NCBI GenBank assembly: GCA_028280565.1
Contig: JANQLQ010000143.1
Location: 1-52,709 of the forward strand
DNA: 52,709 nucleotides
Direction of reading: 5' to 3'
Source of the DNA: Fulvivirga sp.
GTDB lineage: Bacteria; Bacteroidota; Bacteroidia; Cytophagales; Cyclobacteriaceae
The notes under the pieces were generated by a model, which was not told where the DNA came from, did not search any database, and saw only the letters and a program-made list of their open reading frames with translations. This document shows positions 38,337 to 47,343 of the stretch, one piece after another. Each line of letters opens with the position of its first letter. Positions within the stretch are counted from its first letter, which is position 1. Both the position numbers and the translations under genes were made by a program.

Positions 38337-38344
38337 TAACTTTG
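38337..38344 (+). promoter_or_regulatory. -7 promoter element (TAACTTTG) of the NIF3-family gene
   Basis: TAACTTTG matches TAnnTTTG exactly, 25 bp before the ATG at 38370, predicting a leader of about 20 nt. The -33 TTG is not clear. Confidence 0.5.
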
Positions 38345-38369
38345 AAAAATGCAAAATTGATATTTTGGA

Positions 38370-39464
38370 ATGAAAATAAAAGAGATAACCCGGCATTTAG
38401 AGTCCTTCGCCCCCCCGGTGTACCAAGAGTCATACGATAACTCCAGGCTGCTCACGGGCCCGTTGGAAGCAGACCTCACGGGCGTTTTGATCACGCTAGA
38501 CGTAATTGAACCGGTAATAGAAGAAGCTATTCAAAAAAACTGCAACCTGGTCGTGGCCCACCATCCCATTATTTTTAAGGGACTTAAGTCATTAACAGGC
38601 AAAAATTATATAGAGCGCACGATCTTAAAGGCCATCAAGCACGACATCGCCATTTACGCCATCCACACCAACTTGGACAACGTTCACCTGGGCGTGAACA
38701 AAAAGATCTGCGATAAGATCGGGCTGATCAATACGAGCATCCTATCGCCTAAAAAAGATACCCTGCTCAAGCTAGTCACTTTTGTTCCTAAAAAAGATGA
38801 AAGTGCCCTGCTCAGCGGCCTGCATAAGGCAGGAGCCGGGAACATCGGCAATTATAGTGATTGCAGCTTTGTATCACCTGGTACAGGTTCCTTCCGTCCT
38901 AACGACCAAGCTGATCCGCACATTGGTGAACACAACACCTTGGAGCATGTACAAGAGCAGCGTGTAGAAGTTATTCTTCCTGTCCATTTAAAACACCGGG
39001 TATTGCAAGCACTGCGCGACACACACCCGTATGAAGAAGTGGCATATTACCTCTCTGCACTTGAAAATGACAACCAAGAGTTGGGTGCCGGTATGATCGG
39101 GAATTTACCCGGCCCTATGGACCCCATGGAATTCCTGTCTTATTTAAAGGAACAGATGTCCCTTCAATGCATTCGTTATACAGCCCCGATCCATAGAAAA
39201 ATAAAGAAAGTCGCCGTGTGCGGGGGATCAGGAAGCTTTTTGCTTTCAAAGGCCTTAGCCAAGCACGCGGATGTATTTGTTAGCGCCGATTTCAAATACC
39301 ACGAGTTTTTTGATGCGGAAAAAGAAATAATGATTGCCGATATCGGCCATTACGAAAGTGAGGTATACACAAAAGAATTATTGTATGAAACAATAACCCA
39401 AAAATTTCCTAAATTTGCCGTCAATTTATCTGAAACTGTAACCAATCCAATTAGTTACCTTTAA
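38370..39464 (+). CDS. NIF3/YbgI-family dinuclear metal protein (364 aa)
   Basis: Toroidal NIF3/YbgI (GTP cyclohydrolase I type 2 homologue) protein with a dimetal site. Metal ligands are visible in VVAHHPIIFKGL, YAIHTNLDNVHLGVN and, at the C-terminus, DIGHYESE. The KVAVCGGSGSFLL and FVSADFKYHEFF motifs complete the family pattern. At 364 aa it is the long form, with an inserted CutA/PII-like domain (about 130-235; VILPVHLKHRV, THPYEEVAYYLS) as in many Bacteroidota and Firmicutes. The biochemical role is unsettled in the family. The next gene, the zinc-ribbon homologue, follows by 3 bp, a neighbourhood common for this family. Confidence 0.92.
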   Translation: MKIKEITRHLESFAPPVYQESYDNSRLLTGPLEADLTGVLITLDVIEPVIEEAIQKNCNLVVAHHPIIFKGLKSLTGKNYIERTILKAIKHDIAIYAIHTNLDNVHLGVNKKICDKIGLINTSILSPKKDTLLKLVTFVPKKDESALLSGLHKAGAGNIGNYSDCSFVSPGTGSFRPNDQADPHIGEHNTLEHVQEQRVEVILPVHLKHRVLQALRDTHPYEEVAYYLSALENDNQELGAGMIGNLPGPMDPMEFLSYLKEQMSLQCIRYTAPIHRKIKKVAVCGGSGSFLLSKALAKHADVFVSADFKYHEFFDAEKEIMIADIGHYESEVYTKELLYETITQKFPKFAVNLSETVTNPISYL

Positions 39465-39467
39465 TAC

Positions 39468-40250
39468 ATGGAAAACACTACTGTAGCACAGAAACTCGAG
39501 GCGTTAATTAAACTACAATCCATTGACACAAAACTTGACGAAATTAAAAAACTAAGGGGCGATCTGCCGGATGAAGTTCAAGACTTGGAAGACGAGATTG
39601 AAGGTTACAAAACAAGAGAAGGCAGGTTCAATAACGAACTTGAGGAGCTTGAAGAGGGGATCAAAAAAAGCAAAACGGGCATAAAAGAGGCGGAAAAGCT
39701 GATCCAGAAATACAACGATCAGCAAAAGAACGTGAGGAATAACCGTGAGTACGATGCCATCACCAAAGAGATCGAATTACAGGAACTGGAAATCCAGATC
39801 CAGGAGAAACGCATTAAAGAGGCGGGGGTAGGTATTGAAGCCAAGAAAGAAGACATAGATAAAGTGAAAGCGCTGGTAGACGAAAGGAGCGCCGATCTTG
39901 ACAATAAGAAAAAGGAACTGGACGAAATACTGAACGAGAGTAAGGAGGAAGAAGCCAAGCTGCTCGCAGAACGTGAAAAGGCGACTAAAAAAATAGAAGA
40001 AAAGCTGCTGAAATACTATGAAAAACTTCGGGCCAATCTTTCTAACGGGCTCGCAGTGGTAACCGTAAGAAGAGGAGCTGCTGAAGGGTGTAATATTGTA
40101 ATCCCTCCCCAGAAGATCGCCGAAATACGTGAGAGAAAAAAGATCGTGATCGACGAGCATTCGGGAAGGATACTGGCAGATGTAGATACGTCTTCCATAG
40201 AGGAGGAAAAGCCCAAAAGAGCTACCCGGAGAAAGAAAAACGAAGCTTAA
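39468..40250 (+). CDS. Coiled-coil protein of the C4 zinc-ribbon (CT398-like) family with lost zinc ligands (260 aa)
   Basis: Cytosolic protein: long coiled coil (about 5-190; LEALIKLQSIDTKLDEIKKL at the start, NNREYDAITKEIE) followed by a zinc-ribbon-like C-terminus. Family members carry two CxxC pairs around a conserved IPPQ core. Here the core is GAAEGCNIVIPPQ and EHSGRIL, with only one Cys; by alignment three of four ligands are Ala, Asp and Ser. The fold may persist without zinc. An acidic then basic tail follows (EEEKPKRATRRKKNEA). The role of the family is unclear; nucleic-acid or flagellar chaperone roles have been suggested. It lies between the NIF3 gene (3-bp gap) and the TPR gene (1-bp gap). 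Confidence 0.85.
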   Translation: MENTTVAQKLEALIKLQSIDTKLDEIKKLRGDLPDEVQDLEDEIEGYKTREGRFNNELEELEEGIKKSKTGIKEAEKLIQKYNDQQKNVRNNREYDAITKEIELQELEIQIQEKRIKEAGVGIEAKKEDIDKVKALVDERSADLDNKKKELDEILNESKEEEAKLLAEREKATKKIEEKLLKYYEKLRANLSNGLAVVTVRRGAAEGCNIVIPPQKIAEIRERKKIVIDEHSGRILADVDTSSIEEEKPKRATRRKKNEA

Positions 40251-40251
40251 T

Positions 40252-41724
40252 TTGGCTTTGTTCAAATACAAATCATTTCTGCAAAAGGCGAGCCTATCAG
40301 CTTGCCTTTTTTTATGCGTTGTTCTGAACGGCTACGCACAAGAAAGTATATTTTTCACACCGGCTGAAGAGAAAGCGTACGAAGCGCTATGGGCCTTAGA
40401 TGAAAAGGGAATAGAGACTGCAACACCCATCTCTTCTGCTAACATGCTTTACATATCTAACTTGTACGCGACGCTGGATATCATACTTTCCGACGACGCC
40501 TCTAAATTTGAGGCCTACGAAGAGGCGTTGGAAGAACGGTTAGAAGAGCTTGAAAATATGGCAGCCAAGGAGCCTTTGTATTCCTTTTTTAAAGCTGAAC
40601 TCATGCTGCAGAGCGCTTTTGTGCACCTAAAATTCGGACATGAGCTAGAAGCGAGTTGGGTGATACGGCAAGCCTATCATAAGACCGTGAAAAACGCAGA
40701 GAATTTCCCGGCGTTCAAGCCTCACCTCAAAACACTGGGATTACTCCATGTCCTGATCGGCTCTATACCCAGCAAATACGAATGGCTTTTATCCTTACTT
40801 GGGATGGAAGGCTCTATTGAAAATGGCTTAGCGGAATTGCAACGTTACGCTAGGTCTAATGAATCCATGGCACAAGAGGCCGCATTATTACTGAAATTGG
40901 TCCATTCCTATTTATTGAACGGCCAATACACCATGGAAGAAACCTCATTTTCCACCTCCACACCCCTAGCACAATTCGTTCAACTTTTGATATCCTTAAA
41001 AAAAGCGAATGGCCCGCAGGCATTAGCCACCTTTCTTTGGCTGGACCGAGCAGGGTTTCCATATCCTTTTTTGTATTACTTAGGAGGGGAAGCTTACCTG
41101 AGAAAAGGGAATTTCCAAAAGGCCATTAAGCAGTACAGCAGGTTTATCCAGTACTCAAAGGGCACCTCCAACGTGAAGGATGCTTATTATAAAACATGGC
41201 TGGCCTATCACCTTTTAGGTGATTCTACTCAATCTCAAAAATACTTGAAGCTGGCCTCATCCCATGGGGAAACCCGGTCCGAAGCCGATAAGTACGCCAG
41301 TAAAGCCTTGAAAAAAGGAATTGCGCCTAACGCTTTGATCATGAGGCTGAGGTTACTCACAGACGGCGGGTACTATCCTCAGGCCGACAGCCTCATAGAC
41401 ATCCACCCGTACCCAAAATTTGAAACATTGTCGGAAAAGGTAGAGTTTGACTATCGCAAAGCGCGACTGGCGCATAAACAAGGCAAAATTGATAAGGCCA
41501 TCACCCTGTACGAACAAGTAATAGGAAACGCTCCCCAGAAGGGAGACTATTATGCGCCTAACGCTTGTCTCCAGCTTGGCCTGGTCTACATAGAGCGCCA
41601 CCGAACGGAACAAGCCAAATACTATTTGGAAAAAGTAAAAACATACTCAAAGCACGCTTACAAGCAAAGCTTAGACCACAAAGCTAAAATGGCCTTAGCA
41701 AAACTTAAAAAGGGCCCCGGCTGA
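40252..41724 (+). CDS. Exported TPR-rich protein (490 aa)
   Basis: Probable periplasmic protein. The only start that gives a signal peptide is TTG at 40252 (or TTG 40258): FLQKASLSACLFLCVVLNGY followed by AQES; the next Met is at residue 65. The mature part is helical with TPR-like repeats, clearest near 295-345 (YYLGGEAYLRKGNFQKAIKQ, DAYYKTWLAYHLLGDSTQSQ) and 395-485 (ARLAHKQGKIDKAITLYEQV, ACLQLGLVYIERHRTEQAKY). I do not recognise a precise orthologue; relatives in Bacteroidota are unnamed. It follows the zinc-ribbon homologue by one base, so it is probably co-transcribed with it and the NIF3 gene. Confidence 0.8.
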   Translation: MALFKYKSFLQKASLSACLFLCVVLNGYAQESIFFTPAEEKAYEALWALDEKGIETATPISSANMLYISNLYATLDIILSDDASKFEAYEEALEERLEELENMAAKEPLYSFFKAELMLQSAFVHLKFGHELEASWVIRQAYHKTVKNAENFPAFKPHLKTLGLLHVLIGSIPSKYEWLLSLLGMEGSIENGLAELQRYARSNESMAQEAALLLKLVHSYLLNGQYTMEETSFSTSTPLAQFVQLLISLKKANGPQALATFLWLDRAGFPYPFLYYLGGEAYLRKGNFQKAIKQYSRFIQYSKGTSNVKDAYYKTWLAYHLLGDSTQSQKYLKLASSHGETRSEADKYASKALKKGIAPNALIMRLRLLTDGGYYPQADSLIDIHPYPKFETLSEKVEFDYRKARLAHKQGKIDKAITLYEQVIGNAPQKGDYYAPNACLQLGLVYIERHRTEQAKYYLEKVKTYSKHAYKQSLDHKAKMALAKLKKGPG

Positions 41725-42162
41725 TCGTGGCATTAGGCCTAACTAAAGATAACGTGAGTTTCGGCTGTAAAAATCTCAAAAACAGGCACTTATCGTCACT
41801 ACGAGCCTTTTTTGGAACTCATTGAAAATTCAAATGACGTATGGAGGGGAGACATCCAGGAACAACGCGGCCCATTTGAGGCCCGTGGGCAAGCAGCTTA
41901 TAGGGGCTGGATAGCGCGTTTCGAGAGGAAAATGGGCTGGGTTGCTGGCGCCCTTTTCTTTTGTTGCGTTTTCCTTTGGGCGCGCAAAAGAAAATGAAAA
42001 CCGGGCTTAGAACCGCAAAATCCCACTTAAACTGCTCATTGCAAGGTTTCCATTACCGAAACACCTTAAAAAGATAGCTTAACTTGCCAAAATTAAACGT
42101 TTTACTATCAAAGCTAATTTTCAAAGACACCTAAACTAAAAGGCATAAACGAAAAATAGGTT
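41725..42162. repeat. Intergenic region holding an R1 repeat copy (41821-42130)
   Basis: The copy starts ATTGAAAATTCAAATG and runs through GGGGAGACATCCAGGAAC, the GCGCCCTTTTCTTTTG / GGGCGCGCAAAAGAAAATG inverted block (about 41950-41998) and AGCTAATTTTCAAAGACAC; it lacks the right-hand CCCGGATTACAAATCC end. It separates the convergent TPR gene and histidine phosphatase gene. No gene is supported. Confidence 0.8.
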
Positions 42163-42792
42163 CTAAGTGGAGACCAGCTCCTTGAGATGCCGGGTATCGT
42201 TGAATCGCTCAATAGAAAACATGCTCCCAGTAAAATTGATCATATACAAGCATAAATTAGAATGCTCAAACATATCCATGCATCGAAGAGGATAGTTCAA
42301 TATTTGACACAACAACACGCGCATAGCACGTCCGTGCATACAAATCAATATGGTTTTTTCCTCTTTTTGATCAAGGATATGTGATAACACTGGCTTCTGC
42401 CGGTCGAAAACATCTTGTGGGGATTCCCCTCCTTCTATTCGTAACCCCGTTTCGCCTTCCTGCCATTTTTGGATCACCTCGTGGTAGTAGGCATCTTCCT
42501 CGGGGGTAATGATGGTCCCTTCCCTACTGCCCCAACTGATCTCGTTAAGCCCAGCCCACTCTTCGTGGGGCAAACCCATTTCCAAAAAAGCCTTAACAGA
42601 CTGTTTTGTCCTCTTCAATGTGGAGGTATACACCTTGTCGAACTTAACATGCTTAAAGGCTTCAAAAAATGCGACTGCCTGTTGCCTGCCCCTATCATTC
42701 AGGTCAGCATCAATGCCGCTGCCTTGTACAATCCCTTTCAAGTTATAATCCGTCTGCCCGTGCCTGACCAAATATATTTTTTTGCTTTTCAA
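42163..42792 (-). CDS. Histidine phosphatase (phosphoglycerate mutase-like) family protein (209 aa)
   Basis: Branch-2 histidine phosphatase fold. The catalytic RHGQTDYN motif (R10, H11) is near the N-terminus, the acid-donor region is GLNEISWGSREG, and the second catalytic His is in ICMHGRAMR. The stretch GSGIDADLNDRGRQQA is typical of cobC/GpmB-like phosphatases. The substrate is not predictable; a sugar or nucleotide phosphate is likely. It is divergent from the hotdog thioesterase gene and men cluster, with 48 bp between and overlapping promoters. Confidence 0.9.
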   Translation of the reverse strand: MKSKKIYLVRHGQTDYNLKGIVQGSGIDADLNDRGRQQAVAFFEAFKHVKFDKVYTSTLKRTKQSVKAFLEMGLPHEEWAGLNEISWGSREGTIITPEEDAYYHEVIQKWQEGETGLRIEGGESPQDVFDRQKPVLSHILDQKEEKTILICMHGRAMRVLLCQILNYPLRCMDMFEHSNLCLYMINFTGSMFSIERFNDTRHLKELVST

Positions 42793-42812
42793 TTTGTCCG
42801 TATTTTAGAGCG

Positions 42813-42841
42813 CAAAAATAACTTTTTTTACCAACCTGCAA
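42813..42841 (-). promoter_or_regulatory. Predicted promoter of the histidine phosphatase gene
   Basis: On the minus strand TATTTTTG (42820-42813) matches TAnnTTTG and lies 20 bp before the ATG at 42792. TTG (42841-42839) lies 18 bp upstream as a -33 box. On the plus strand TAACTTTT (42819-42826), one base off consensus with TTG at 42794-42796, may serve the men genes, so the two promoters would overlap. Confidence 0.5.
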
Positions 42842-43260
42842 TGATCAATCCCGATGTTACTGTAGAACAGCTCAACGCTATGAACCGGAATACCATGATG
42901 GAGCATTTAGGGATAGAATTTACCGGGATAGGTCCCGATTTTGTTAGTGCGAAAATGCCGGTAGACCATCGCCACCACCAGCCCTACGGCCTACTCCATG
43001 GCGGTGCCAGTGTATCCCTGGCTGAAACCTTGGGTAGTGTAGCAGCGCACTGTTCTGTAGACAGTGAAAATAAATACACAGTAGGGTTGGAAATAAATGC
43101 CAATCACATCCGGGCAGTCCGGGAGGGTTTTGTCTATGGTAGAGCAGAGCCCGTACACGTAGGAAAGTCCACGCACGTTTGGGAGATCAAGATCACCGAC
43201 GAACAGGAACGGATCGTATGTGTTAGTAGAATAACCATGGCGGTGATTGACAAGAAGTAG
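42841..43260 (+). CDS. Hotdog-fold thioesterase, probable DHNA-CoA thioesterase (139 aa)
   Basis: PaaI/YbdB-type hotdog thioesterase. The family pattern HQPYGLLHGGASVSLAETLG gives the catalytic Glu (E of LAE) and the HGG turn; GLEINANHIRAVREG and VGKSTHVWEIKI complete the fold. The same frame is open far upstream, but ATG 42841 gives the normal length of about 140 aa; the upstream part is antisense to the phosphatase gene. It directly abuts menF (stop at 43258-43260, ATG at 43261), so the best guess is the thioesterase that releases 1,4-dihydroxy-2-naphthoate from DHNA-CoA (MenI role). A phenylacetate or enterobactin proofreading role is less likely here. Confidence 0.85.
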   Translation: MINPDVTVEQLNAMNRNTMMEHLGIEFTGIGPDFVSAKMPVDHRHHQPYGLLHGGASVSLAETLGSVAAHCSVDSENKYTVGLEINANHIRAVREGFVYGRAEPVHVGKSTHVWEIKITDEQERIVCVSRITMAVIDKK

Positions 43261-44460
43261 ATGGAAAAAGTTGATGTGAAATTTTTTACAGGCTCCCTCT
43301 CAAGGGATGGCCTTGTTTCTTATGTATTGAGCTTTTGTAAAGATCGTGAAGTTTCAATGGCAGCTTGGAGGGCTCCTCGTTCCGAGGAGATCCACCTTAT
43401 CCTTGATTTTAATGAAAATAATGTCCACGCTAGTACTGCCTTAGAAGACTTACCTGCGGGGTTTATGTTCTCTCCCTTTGATAAAAAAAAGGATCCTACT
43501 TTTATCAAAAATGAGGTTTACTTAGCATTAGGAACAGGGGAATTCCGGGGCAGCTCCGAGAAGATAGATAAGATACAGGATTATATTTTATCAAATCCCC
43601 CTTCTTCCAAAGAGCCCCCTAAAGAGTCGGCCAGCGCCGTAGGGGAAAAACTTGAGCTTCCTAGCGACCATCGCGATCACTTTGTAGACCTAGTGACGCT
43701 AGGCATTAAAATGATAGGCCAGGGGCACGTACAAAAAGTGGTGCCTTCTAGGACCAAGGAGATTGAACTCCCTGCCGGGTTTAAACCCGGCAAACTCTTT
43801 TTTGACCTATGCAGCACCTATACCAATGCTTTTGTCTCCTTGGTTTATACACCCGGTCATGGCGCCTGGATGGGCGCTACCCCCGAGCTTCTGATCGATG
43901 TGAGCGGTGACACGTTTAAAACGGTATCGCTGGCCGGTACACAAAAATACGACCCGGAAAGACCATTGTCCGAAGTGGCATGGACACAAAAAGAAATAGA
44001 AGAGCAGGCCCTAGTAAGCCGGTATATCATTAACTGTTTCAAAAAGATCCGGTTGAGGGAGTTTGAAGAGATCGGTCCGAAGACGGTCCGCGCAGGGAAC
44101 CTGATCCACCTCAAAACTGAGTATTCGGTGGATATGGCTGCTACTAATTTCCCTAACCTAGGGTCCGTTATGCTGGACCTGCTCCACCCCACTTCGGCCA
44201 TTTGTGGTATGCCTTTGCAAGCCTCGTTAGACTTTATCCTCGAACATGAGCATTATGACCGGGAGTTCTTTAGTGGATACCTCGGCCCGGTGAATTTTGA
44301 TAACAAAACCAGCTTATTTGTTAACTTACGGTGCATGAAATTACATAACGGTACAGCTACCTTGTACGCCGGCGCCGGGGTTACCGAAGACTCTGACCCT
44401 GCGAAGGAGTGGTTAGAGACCGAAATGAAAATGAATACGCTCTTAAACATCATCCGCTAG
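43261..44460 (+). CDS. menF: Isochorismate synthase MenF (399 aa)
   Basis: Chorismate-binding enzyme that makes isochorismate, the first committed menaquinone intermediate. The C-terminal chorismate-binding domain (about 140-399) carries KVVPSRTKEIELP, PELLIDVSGDTFKTVSLAGT, HPTSAICGMPLQASLDFI, the acidic EHEHYDREFFSGYLGPV and the closing YAGAGVTEDSDPAKEWLETE. The N-terminal 130 residues are divergent as in other Bacteroidota MenF. It starts at the base after the thioesterase stop and its own stop is followed at once by the menD TTG, so the three are strongly coupled. A salicylate or enterobactin-type isochorismate synthase is excluded by the neighbouring menD. Confidence 0.93.
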   Translation: MEKVDVKFFTGSLSRDGLVSYVLSFCKDREVSMAAWRAPRSEEIHLILDFNENNVHASTALEDLPAGFMFSPFDKKKDPTFIKNEVYLALGTGEFRGSSEKIDKIQDYILSNPPSSKEPPKESASAVGEKLELPSDHRDHFVDLVTLGIKMIGQGHVQKVVPSRTKEIELPAGFKPGKLFFDLCSTYTNAFVSLVYTPGHGAWMGATPELLIDVSGDTFKTVSLAGTQKYDPERPLSEVAWTQKEIEEQALVSRYIINCFKKIRLREFEEIGPKTVRAGNLIHLKTEYSVDMAATNFPNLGSVMLDLLHPTSAICGMPLQASLDFILEHEHYDREFFSGYLGPVNFDNKTSLFVNLRCMKLHNGTATLYAGAGVTEDSDPAKEWLETEMKMNTLLNIIR

Positions 44461-46164
44461 TTGGATCTACAACCCATTTTCAATATTGCCAGCCTATGCC
44501 ATGAACACGGTGTGGACAAGGCGATCCTATCGCCAGGCTCAAGAAATGCACCGCTAACATTGGCTTTTAGCCGTCACCCCGGTATTGAGTGCCGAACGGT
44601 GAGCGATGAAAGGTCCGCAGCTTTTATCGGGCTAGGCATTGCCCAGCAGTTAGACCGGCCAGCCCTTTTGTGCTGTACGTCGGGATCGGCGGCTTATAAT
44701 TACGCCCCGGCAGTAGCCGAAGCCTTTTTCCGGCACATCCCGTTACTGGTTTTTACCGCTGACCGTCCACCTGAGTGGATCGACCAACTGGATGGGCAAA
44801 CGATACGGCAGGTGGACCTTTACGGAAATCATATAAAAAAGAGCTTTCACCTTCCTGTTGACCTAACGAATCCTGCCGCAGAAACACATGCTTACCGCAT
44901 GATCAACGAAGCGATCAATCTTGCACAAGAATACCCTAAAGGCCCGGTACATATCAACGTTCCCTTCAGGGAGCCTTTCTACCCCGAAAACGGCGATAAG
45001 CCCACTTTTCAGCCAAGCGTTCGTGCCTTTAAAACAAGCGAGGCCGACAGGGCTCCCTTGAATTGGGACGACCTACAACAAGAATGGCGGCAATACGGGC
45101 GGAAGATCATTGTAGCCGGGCAGCAGCGAAAGGATCCAGGGCTGATCAATACGCTCGAAAAGATCTTTAAAGATCAAAAAATACCGGTAGTGGGCGATAT
45201 CCTGTCTAACCTGCATGCCATCGATGAGGTGATCGCCCATGCCGACGTATTCGCACGAAATAATAAAAAAGGGCTGGAAGAAAGCCTTCAACCTGACCTT
45301 TTGATCACCTTTGGCCTTTCTACGATTTCTAAAAATTTAAAGCTGCTGCTACGAAAGTATAAACCTAAAGCACATTGGCATATTCAACCCGCTGGGGAGG
45401 TACCTGATACCTATAATTCTCTTACGAAGATACTGAGGACTGATCCTTACAAATTTTTCGAACAACTTTCCCAACAAGAGGTTGACACAGGTTTTGAATT
45501 CCAAAAGCAGGAAAACTTCTGCCACACCTGGTTAATTGAAGAGCGAAAGGTACGGCGTCACTTGGATCAATTCTTTTCAAAGGATCACTGGGGAGAGTTC
45601 GACATAGTTTATAAAACCCTAAAGGCCTCACCGAAAACCTTAAACCTGCATTTAGCCAATAGCATGGCGGTGCGTTATGCAAACTTTATCGGGCTGGCAA
45701 AGGATCAAGAAGGTATAGAGGTCTTTTCGAACCGCGGCACAAGCGGTATCGATGGGAGCAACAGTACCGCCGTGGGGGCTAGCTTGGAAAGCGACCCGAT
45801 CAATTTGCTGATTACCGGTGACGTAGCTTTCTTTTACGATAGGAATGCCTTTTGGCACAATTATGATCTCAAAAACCTACGCATACTGCTCCTCAACAAC
45901 CATGGTGGCGGGATCTTCAGGATGATCCCCGGGCCGAGCGAGCTTCCCGAACTGGAAGAGCTATTTGAAACTCGGCAAACACTTAATGCAAAGTCACTCG
46001 CAGAGGAGTTTGGTTTTGAATACTTAAACTGTGATAAGCCAAGTAAGGTCAAGAACTACCTCAACCAGTTTTTCAAGGAAGGAGATCGTCCTAAAATCCT
46101 CGAAATGGAAAGCAACAGCGCAGATAACAAAGCCATATTGGAACAATTCCGGAATGAATTTTAG
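44461..46164 (+). CDS. menD: MenD, SEPHCHC synthase (567 aa)
   Basis: ThDP-dependent enzyme that adds 2-oxoglutarate-derived succinic semialdehyde to isochorismate. Marks: SPGSRNAPLTLAFSRHP near the start, VSDERSAAFIGLGIAQQ with the activating Glu, CTSGSAAYNYAPAVAEAF, FTADRPPEWIDQLDGQTIRQ, and the ThDP/Mg motif GDVAFFYDRNAFW with the NN of ILLLNNHGGGIF. Length is normal. The start is TTG 44461, immediately after the menF TAG; the family start LQPIFNIASLCHEHGV begins two codons later, and the next Met would remove conserved residues, so the TTG is well supported. Confidence 0.94.
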   Translation: MDLQPIFNIASLCHEHGVDKAILSPGSRNAPLTLAFSRHPGIECRTVSDERSAAFIGLGIAQQLDRPALLCCTSGSAAYNYAPAVAEAFFRHIPLLVFTADRPPEWIDQLDGQTIRQVDLYGNHIKKSFHLPVDLTNPAAETHAYRMINEAINLAQEYPKGPVHINVPFREPFYPENGDKPTFQPSVRAFKTSEADRAPLNWDDLQQEWRQYGRKIIVAGQQRKDPGLINTLEKIFKDQKIPVVGDILSNLHAIDEVIAHADVFARNNKKGLEESLQPDLLITFGLSTISKNLKLLLRKYKPKAHWHIQPAGEVPDTYNSLTKILRTDPYKFFEQLSQQEVDTGFEFQKQENFCHTWLIEERKVRRHLDQFFSKDHWGEFDIVYKTLKASPKTLNLHLANSMAVRYANFIGLAKDQEGIEVFSNRGTSGIDGSNSTAVGASLESDPINLLITGDVAFFYDRNAFWHNYDLKNLRILLLNNHGGGIFRMIPGPSELPELEELFETRQTLNAKSLAEEFGFEYLNCDKPSKVKNYLNQFFKEGDRPKILEMESNSADNKAILEQFRNEF

Positions 46165-46912
46165 CAACTAGTCCTGCTTTGCCACTTATAAATTACTGAT
46201 AACCAGCACCAACTTTCGATTTTGCTTGTTTTTGCTATTGTTAGTCTAAAACAAAAAAACTACACCAACGTCATTCCTGGCCGCCTGGGTGCTGGGTAAG
46301 TACGCGACCGGGAATCTGTGAAGTCGCCGAACGAAAGCCAGGGAGTGGGTTCGCTTTCGTTTCTCAAGAAAGCAGATTCCTGTTCACACTCCGGCCTCCC
46401 CACGTAGCAGACAGGAAGGACGTAAAAGAGTTTGGTTTCGTTGTTTGAGAGTCGGCAGTCGGCAATGAGCAATCGTCAACCCCTATAATTTTTGCCTACT
46501 GACCTTTGCCGATTGCCGGCTGATCGAGAGCCTTCCAATACCTCAAACATACTCGCCCCTACCCGGTACATCATTTGAGGCTTAACTTAGCACCAAGACA
46601 TCGTTGAAAATTCAAGTGGCGTATGGAGGGGGGACCTCCAGGAACCGTGCGGCACAAATGAAAACCGGACTTAGAACCTAAGAACTCCATTTAAACTACT
46701 TATGACGAGGTTCCCATTACCCAAAACATTTTAAAAATGTAGCTTAATCTTTCTAAAAATAGACGTTTTACGATCAAAGCTAATTTCAAAGAAGCACTTT
46801 TATAGGATTATGGGTTATAAACGAGAACGCCCGGATTACAAATCTTATTGCTCGATGAGTACGCATTACGCTGCGCTAAATGCGCACTAGGTGATTGAAT
46901 TTTAAAGGCATC

Positions 46913-47323
46913 ATTGAAAATTAAAGTGGCGTACGGAGGGGAGACATCCAGGAACAGCGCGGCACATTTGAGGCCTGTGGGTAAGCGGCCTATAGGGGTT
47001 GGATAGTGCGTTTTGCGGGGAAAATGGGCTTTGTTCCTGGCGCCCTTTTCTTTTGTTTCGTTTTCTTTTGGGCGCGCAAAAGAAAATGAAAACTGGACTT
47101 AGTACCACAAAATCCCGCGTATACTGATCATTGAGAGGTTCCCATTACCCGAAACATCTTAAAAGCATAGCTTAACCTGCCAAAATTAAGCATACTACGA
47201 TCAAAGCTAATTTTCAAGAACGCACTTTTACAGGATCATGGGTCATAGATGAGAACGCCCGGATTACAAATCCTATTTCCTCAATAAATACGCATTACGT
47301 TGCGCTAAATATGCACTAGGTGA
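46913..47323. repeat. Best-preserved copy of dispersed repeat R1
   Basis: Reference copy of about 410 bp. Left end ATTGAAAATTAAAGTGGCG; then GGGGAGACATCCAGGAACAG, AAGCGGCCTATAGGGGTTGG, the inverted block GCGCCCTTTTCTTTTG ... GGGCGCGCAAAAGAAAATG, TACCCGAAACATCTTAAAA, AGCTAATTTTCAAG, CGCCCGGATTACAAATCC and a final stem CGCATT ... AATATGCACTAGGTGA. All window copies have the same orientation. No intact ORF or transposase is inside, so a non-autonomous element is likely. Confidence 0.8.
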
Positions 47324-47343
47324 ACGCTTAACTTAAAGGCTAG

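Noticed and set aside
42469-42840. Upstream extension of the hotdog thioesterase frame
   Set aside because: It is antisense to the histidine phosphatase gene and lacks hotdog motifs; the ATG at 42841 gives the family length.
46911-47108. Short frames inside R1 copies (also at 6718-6993 and 41812-41997)
   Set aside because: Different copies use different frames and strands, so no common protein is conserved; the similarity is at DNA level.
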